Source of the DNA: an uncultured Clostridia bacterium
Lineage (GTDB): Bacteria; Bacillota; Clostridia; Christensenellales; Borkfalkiaceae
Assembly (NCBI GenBank): GCA_947581885.1
Contig: CANPWF010000060.1
Span: 1-8,875 of the forward strand
DNA: 8,875 nt
Reading direction: 5' to 3'
This document shows, piece after piece, positions 5,227 through 8,875 of the stretch. The translations under genes were made by a program, and so were the position numbers. Within the stretch, counting starts at the first letter, position 1, and every line of letters begins with the position of its first letter. Below the pieces are notes generated by a model. It saw only the letters and a list, made by a program, of their open reading frames with translations. It searched no databases and was not told the DNA's origin.

Positions 5227-6269
5227 GCGAAAAATTCGAGAGCGTCGCCGTATCGAGCCGCGTCCGCCTTGCAAGGAACTTCAAAGATTATCCTTTCCCC
5301 GCCCTTCTGATGCGGGATCGCCATGCCCTCGAACAGGCATCCGAGATCGTTCGGCTCATCGCGGCGGAACTCATGCCCGTCGACGATTTCGTGCTGTACG
5401 ATATCGGTTCGCTCACCGAGGAGAAGGCGGCATATCTCGTCGAGCGGAACCTCATCAGCCGCGACCTCGTGCGCAACGCGGCGATCTCCGCCGCCCTCAT
5501 CACGAAGGACGAACGCATCTCGGTGATGATCAACGAGGAAGATCATCTCCGCCAACAGTATTTCCTCAAAGGATTCGATCTTCGGGCGGCTTACGAGCGC
5601 ATTTGGGGGATCAACGAACTCATCTCCGCGTCCATTCCCTTTGCCTATGACGACGAGATGTTCGGCTATCTCACCGCCTGTCCAACCAATTTGGGAACGG
5701 GCATGCGCGCCTCGGTGATGCTCTTCCTGCCCGCCGTCGCCCGCCGCGGGCTCATGCGCGACATCGTCCCCCTCCTCACGAGGCAGGGGCTCGTCGTGCG
5801 GGGCGCGTTCGGCGAGGGAAGCGGCTCGGAAGGGGACCTCTTTCAACTCAGCAACGAGGTCACCCTCGGGCGGACGGAGGGGGAAATTTTAGACGAAGTG
5901 GAGAACTCCGTTCGGATCGTCGCGGGGATCGAACTGCGCGAACGCGAACGCATGGCGGCGGAAGAGGGCGTTGAACTCGAAGATCGGGTGATGCGCTCGT
6001 ACGGGGTACTTTGCAACTGCCGAAAGATCGACGGAAAGGAGCTCATGCGGCGTGCCGCAGACGTAAAACTCGGCATCGCGCTCGGGCTTTTCCGCACCCC
6101 ATCCCGCACTTCCGTCTCCCGTCAGCTCTCGGCGATCGACGAGATGATCGTCTCCACCCGCCCCGCCAATCTCGAAAATCGGCAGGGGACAAAACTCACC
6201 CCCGAGGAGCAGGATATCCTCCGCGCTTCCATTGTCTCGGAGGGGATCGGGGAATTGCAACCGCAGTAA
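5223..6269 (+). CDS. mcsB: McsB, protein-arginine kinase
   Basis: A 348-residue kinase of the phosphagen (guanido) kinase fold that phosphorylates arginine side chains in proteins, marking them for ClpC-ClpP. Visible motifs: nucleotide-binding SSRVRLARN (11-19); the acidic loop INEEDHLR (103-110) with the likely catalytic glutamate; the signature CPTNLGTGMRASV (153-165) with active-site C153; and RGAFGEGSGSEGDLFQLSN (193-211) with phosphate-contacting residues. The length equals the usual ~350. The catalytic set appears intact. The allosteric phospho-arginine motif RDxxRA near the C-terminus reads QDILRA (330-335) here, losing its first arginine. GGAGG (5211-5215) lies 7 bases before the ATG, which overlaps the mcsA stop by 4 bases. 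McsA, McsB and ClpC are thus made together. Confidence 0.95.
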   Translation: MSEKFESVAVSSRVRLARNFKDYPFPALLMRDRHALEQASEIVRLIAAELMPVDDFVLYDIGSLTEEKAAYLVERNLISRDLVRNAAISAALITKDERISVMINEEDHLRQQYFLKGFDLRAAYERIWGINELISASIPFAYDDEMFGYLTACPTNLGTGMRASVMLFLPAVARRGLMRDIVPLLTRQGLVVRGAFGEGSGSEGDLFQLSNEVTLGRTEGEILDEVENSVRIVAGIELRERERMAAEEGVELEDRVMRSYGVLCNCRKIDGKELMRRAADVKLGIALGLFRTPSRTSVSRQLSAIDEMIVSTRPANLENRQGTKLTPEEQDILRASIVSEGIGELQPQ

Positions 6270-6278
6270 ATCCATCTC

Positions 6279-6285
6279 AAAGGAG
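6279..6285 (+). promoter_or_regulatory. Ribosome binding site that fixes the TTG start of clpC
   Basis: AAAGGAG is placed 6 bases before TTG at 6292. No ATG or GTG lies suitably near, and the frame upstream of this point overlaps mcsB and encodes no Clp-like sequence. The first residues after the TTG (DTRYFSDNLKKVI) align with the beginning of the Clp N-domain. Confidence 0.85.
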
Positions 6286-6291
6286 AGGGCT

Positions 6292-8814
6292 TTGGATACA
6301 AGATATTTTTCCGACAATTTGAAGAAGGTGATCGCCGCCGCCGAAGAGGCGAGGACGGAATACGATACGTCGTATATCGGAAGCGAACACCTCGTCTATG
6401 GGATGTTCGCCGTGCCCAACTGTACGGCGGGGATGCTCCTTGCCGAGGCGAAGGCGAACGCGGAGAGTTACAAGGAACACTTCCGCACCGCCCTCAATCA
6501 TGCGATGACCTTTTACGGCTACACGCCGCGCACCAAGATGCTCATCGAGCTCGCCGTCAATTTCGCCTCCGAATCGGAGACGGTGCACGGCACGCCCGTG
6601 CTTGCGGGGAGCGAACATCTCCTTCTCGCCGTGCTCCGCATGAGCGATTGCGTTGCCGTCTCCATTCTGCGCAGTATCGGGGTGGATACGGAAAAGCTCG
6701 CCGCCCGCACGATGGCGTTCATCTACGATATCGCGGGCGCGGCACAGCCTCAAAAACAGGAGAAGAAGGAACCGAAAGAGGAGAAGCCCGAGCAAAAGAA
6801 GCCTCCCATGACATATGAGGAATTTCTCCGCAAAACGGGGCTTCGGAGGGAAGAAGAGCCCGCCGCCGCCGATCCTCTCGAAAAGTACGGCATCGACCTC
6901 ACCCGCCGCGCACGGGACGGCAAGCTCGACCCTGTTATCGGCAGAAGGAAGGAGATCGAGACGGTCATCCGCATCCTCTCCCGCCGCTCCAAAAACAACC
7001 CCGTGCTCATCGGGGAACCGGGCGTGGGGAAGAGCGCGGTCATCGAGGGCTTGGCGCAGGCGATCGTCACGGGGGAAGTCCCCGAACTCCTCCGCGGGAA
7101 GAAGGTGTTCTCCCTCGATCTTACGGGGCTACTCGCAGGGGCGAGATACCGCGGCGACTTCGAAGAACGCCTCAAAACGGTGATCGAGACCATCACGCGG
7201 GATAAGAACATCATCCTCTTCATCGACGAGATCCATATGATCGTCGGCGCGGGGTCGACGGCGGAGAGCAATATGGACGCTTCCAACATCTTGAAGCCCA
7301 TGCTCGCCCGCGGCGAAATGCAGACGGTCGGCGCGACGACGCTCGAAGAATACAGAAAGTACATCGAACAGGACGCTGCTCTCGCCCGCCGCTTTACCCC
7401 CGTCATGGTGGAACAGCCGAGCGTGGAGGACGCGATCGTCATTCTGGAAGGGCTCAAAGATAAGTATGAAGCCCACCACAACGTCGTCATCACCGACGAA
7501 GCGATCGAGGCGGCGGCACGGCTCTCCGATCGGTATATCACCGACCGTTTCCTGCCCGACAAGGCGATCGACCTCATCGACGAAGCCGCTTCCCGCGCAA
7601 GGCTCGATTCGTACGTCGGGCCCTCCGAACTTCACGAGGCGGAAGATCAGCTCACCCGCTTGCAGACCGACCGCGAGAAGGCACGCAAGTGGGGGGAAGC
7701 CGACCGTGCCGAGCGTATCTCCGCCGCCATCCGCGAGACGGAAGAGAGGATCGCCGAGCTCCGCGCCGAATGGAACAGGTCGCGCAACAACACCAATCTC
7801 TCGATCGGGGCGGAAGAGATCGCCGCGATCGTCTCCGAATGGACGGGCGTGCCCGTCTCCCGCCTCACCGAAGCGGAGAGCGAACGCCTCATGCACCTCG
7901 AAGAGGAACTGCACGAGCGCATCGTCGGGCAGGACGATGCCGTGTGCGCCGTCGCCCGCGCCATCCGCCGCGCCCGCGCAGGGCTCAAAGACCCCGGGAA
8001 ACCCATCGGTTCGTTCATCTTTGTAGGGCCGACGGGGGTCGGAAAGACGGATTTAAGCAAAGCCCTCGCGGAGAGCCTGTTCGGCGACGAGAGGTTGATG
8101 ATCCGCCTCGATATGTCCGAATTCATGGATAAGAGCTCCATCACCAAACTCATCGGTGCGCCCCCGGGGTACGTCGGATACGACGACACGCAGGGTTCGC
8201 TCACCGAACGCGTCCGCCGCAAGCCGTATGCCGTCATTCTCTTTGACGAAGTCGAGAAGGCGCACCCCGATGTGTTCAATTTGCTCTTGCAGATCCTCGA
8301 CGACGGCCGCCTCACCGATAGCAAGGGCAAGACGGTGGACTTCAAAAATACCGTTATCATCTTAACGTCCAACGTCGGTGCCCACGCGGTGCGCGAACCG
8401 CGGCTCGGGTTCCACGGGGCGGCGGAAGAGAGCGCGTACGAGACCATGAAGGAGAACATCGAAACCGCCCTCAAAGCGCAGTTCCGCCCCGAATTTCTGA
8501 ACCGATTGGACGAGATCGTCATCTTCCATAAGCTCACCCGCGAGGATGCCGTGCGCATTTGCGGCAAGATGCTCGATTCCCTCGCGAAGAGACTGCTTGA
8601 CCACGGCATCACGTTGAAGGTGAGCTCCCGCGCCCGCGCCAAACTCGTCGAGGACGGGTACAGCGACGAATACGGTGCCCGCCCGCTCCGCCGCGCCGTG
8701 CAACGGCTCATCGAGGACCCGCTCTCCGAGGAACTTCTCCGCGGCTCCCTTCCCGAAAAATGCACCGTCATCGTCGACGAATCCGACGGCCAACTTACCT
8801 TTTCCCCTGAATAA
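6292..8814 (+). CDS. clpC: ClpC, AAA+ unfoldase of the ClpCP protease
   Basis: An 840-residue hexameric ATPase that unfolds proteins and feeds them to ClpP. Domains: Clp_N repeats (about 1-145) with SEH at 31-33 and 107-109; their glutamates E32 and E108 match the phospho-arginine-binding E32 and E106 of B. subtilis ClpC. A Lys/Glu-rich linker spans about 150-190. AAA1 has Walker A GEPGVGKS (241-248), Walker B ILFIDE (308-313) and arginine fingers R366/R367. The short M-domain coiled coil covers about 445-495. AAA2 has Walker A GPTGVGKT (579-586), Walker B VILFDE (648-653), ClpP-docking tripeptide LGF (705-707) and sensor 2 GARPLRRA (795-802). The 50-residue M-domain separates it from ClpB, whose M-domain is longer, and from ClpA, which has none. 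It starts at TTG, 22 bases after mcsB. Confidence 0.96.
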   Translation: MDTRYFSDNLKKVIAAAEEARTEYDTSYIGSEHLVYGMFAVPNCTAGMLLAEAKANAESYKEHFRTALNHAMTFYGYTPRTKMLIELAVNFASESETVHGTPVLAGSEHLLLAVLRMSDCVAVSILRSIGVDTEKLAARTMAFIYDIAGAAQPQKQEKKEPKEEKPEQKKPPMTYEEFLRKTGLRREEEPAAADPLEKYGIDLTRRARDGKLDPVIGRRKEIETVIRILSRRSKNNPVLIGEPGVGKSAVIEGLAQAIVTGEVPELLRGKKVFSLDLTGLLAGARYRGDFEERLKTVIETITRDKNIILFIDEIHMIVGAGSTAESNMDASNILKPMLARGEMQTVGATTLEEYRKYIEQDAALARRFTPVMVEQPSVEDAIVILEGLKDKYEAHHNVVITDEAIEAAARLSDRYITDRFLPDKAIDLIDEAASRARLDSYVGPSELHEAEDQLTRLQTDREKARKWGEADRAERISAAIRETEERIAELRAEWNRSRNNTNLSIGAEEIAAIVSEWTGVPVSRLTEAESERLMHLEEELHERIVGQDDAVCAVARAIRRARAGLKDPGKPIGSFIFVGPTGVGKTDLSKALAESLFGDERLMIRLDMSEFMDKSSITKLIGAPPGYVGYDDTQGSLTERVRRKPYAVILFDEVEKAHPDVFNLLLQILDDGRLTDSKGKTVDFKNTVIILTSNVGAHAVREPRLGFHGAAEESAYETMKENIETALKAQFRPEFLNRLDEIVIFHKLTREDAVRICGKMLDSLAKRLLDHGITLKVSSRARAKLVEDGYSDEYGARPLRRAVQRLIEDPLSEELLRGSLPEKCTVIVDESDGQLTFSPE

Positions 8815-8836
8815 TGGGAGGTACCCCCTTTCCGCC

Positions 8837-8875
8837 CCCACGTCCATGTTTCGACCATGCTCAACATGACGTGGG
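8837..8875. repeat. Inverted repeat at the right edge, possible clpC terminator stem or fold-back end
   Basis: CCCACGTCCATGTT (8837-8850) pairs with AACATGACGTGGG (8863-8875) apart from one bulged C, leaving a 12-base loop. It begins 22 bases after the clpC stop, as a terminator stem might, but the window ends on the last paired base, so no T tract can be seen. The exact coincidence with the window end also fits a fold-back chimera at a contig edge. Confidence 0.5.

Noticed and set aside
6232..6291. Earlier start for ClpC inside mcsB
   Set aside because: The extra 20 residues do not look like Clp sequence, and a strong Shine-Dalgarno sits before the TTG at 6292.
1..8875. CRISPR array, tRNA or rRNA genes, insertion sequences, phage genes
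   Set aside because: I saw no spaced repeats, no cloverleaf or rRNA segments, and no transposase or integrase sequence anywhere in the window.

Overview
The window is a compact, roughly 60% GC stretch of bacterial chromosome with every supported gene on the + strand. The gene content (argS, a reverse rubrerythrin/NADH peroxidase, and mcsA-mcsB-clpC with Gly-Glu-Pro and Gly-Pro-Thr Walker motifs) points to an anaerobic Firmicute, most likely a GC-rich member of Clostridia. Assignment below class is not possible from sequence alone. All long minus-strand reading frames look like shadows of + strand genes.

Left part (1-1984): the 3' three quarters of an arginyl-tRNA synthetase gene, followed one base later by a Gph-like HAD phosphatase. 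The first ~50 bases do not read as ArgS, and the HIGH motif is missing there. Centre-left (1994-2635): a self-contained unit for a peroxide-scavenging reverse rubrerythrin, with an extended -10 sigma-A promoter, an ideal ribosome binding site and a strong intrinsic terminator. A small palindrome brackets the -10 element.

Right part (2794-8814): six tightly packed genes that look like one transcription unit, with junctions of +2, -16, +6, -4 and +22 bases and no internal terminator. They encode (1) an Xre-type HTH protein with four membrane helices, (2) a membrane protein in which a two-helix hairpin plus PH-like domain appears twice, (3) a DUF1653 protein, (4) McsA, (5) McsB protein-arginine kinase and (6) the AAA+ unfoldase ClpC. 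The last three form the arginine-phosphorylation degradation system: McsA activates McsB, McsB marks proteins with phospho-arginine, and ClpC reads the mark and feeds ClpP. The usual first gene, the repressor ctsR, is absent, and the membrane-anchored HTH gene holds the promoter-proximal position. Its promoter lies so close to the ATG that the mRNA should be leaderless.

The most interesting points are the unusual head of this protein-quality-control operon, the leaderless start, the duplicated membrane/PH-like protein, and changes at known regulatory positions in McsB and ClpC. Both ends of the window look odd (ArgS motif loss on the left, a fold-back-like inverted repeat on the right), which may mean they are contig ends.
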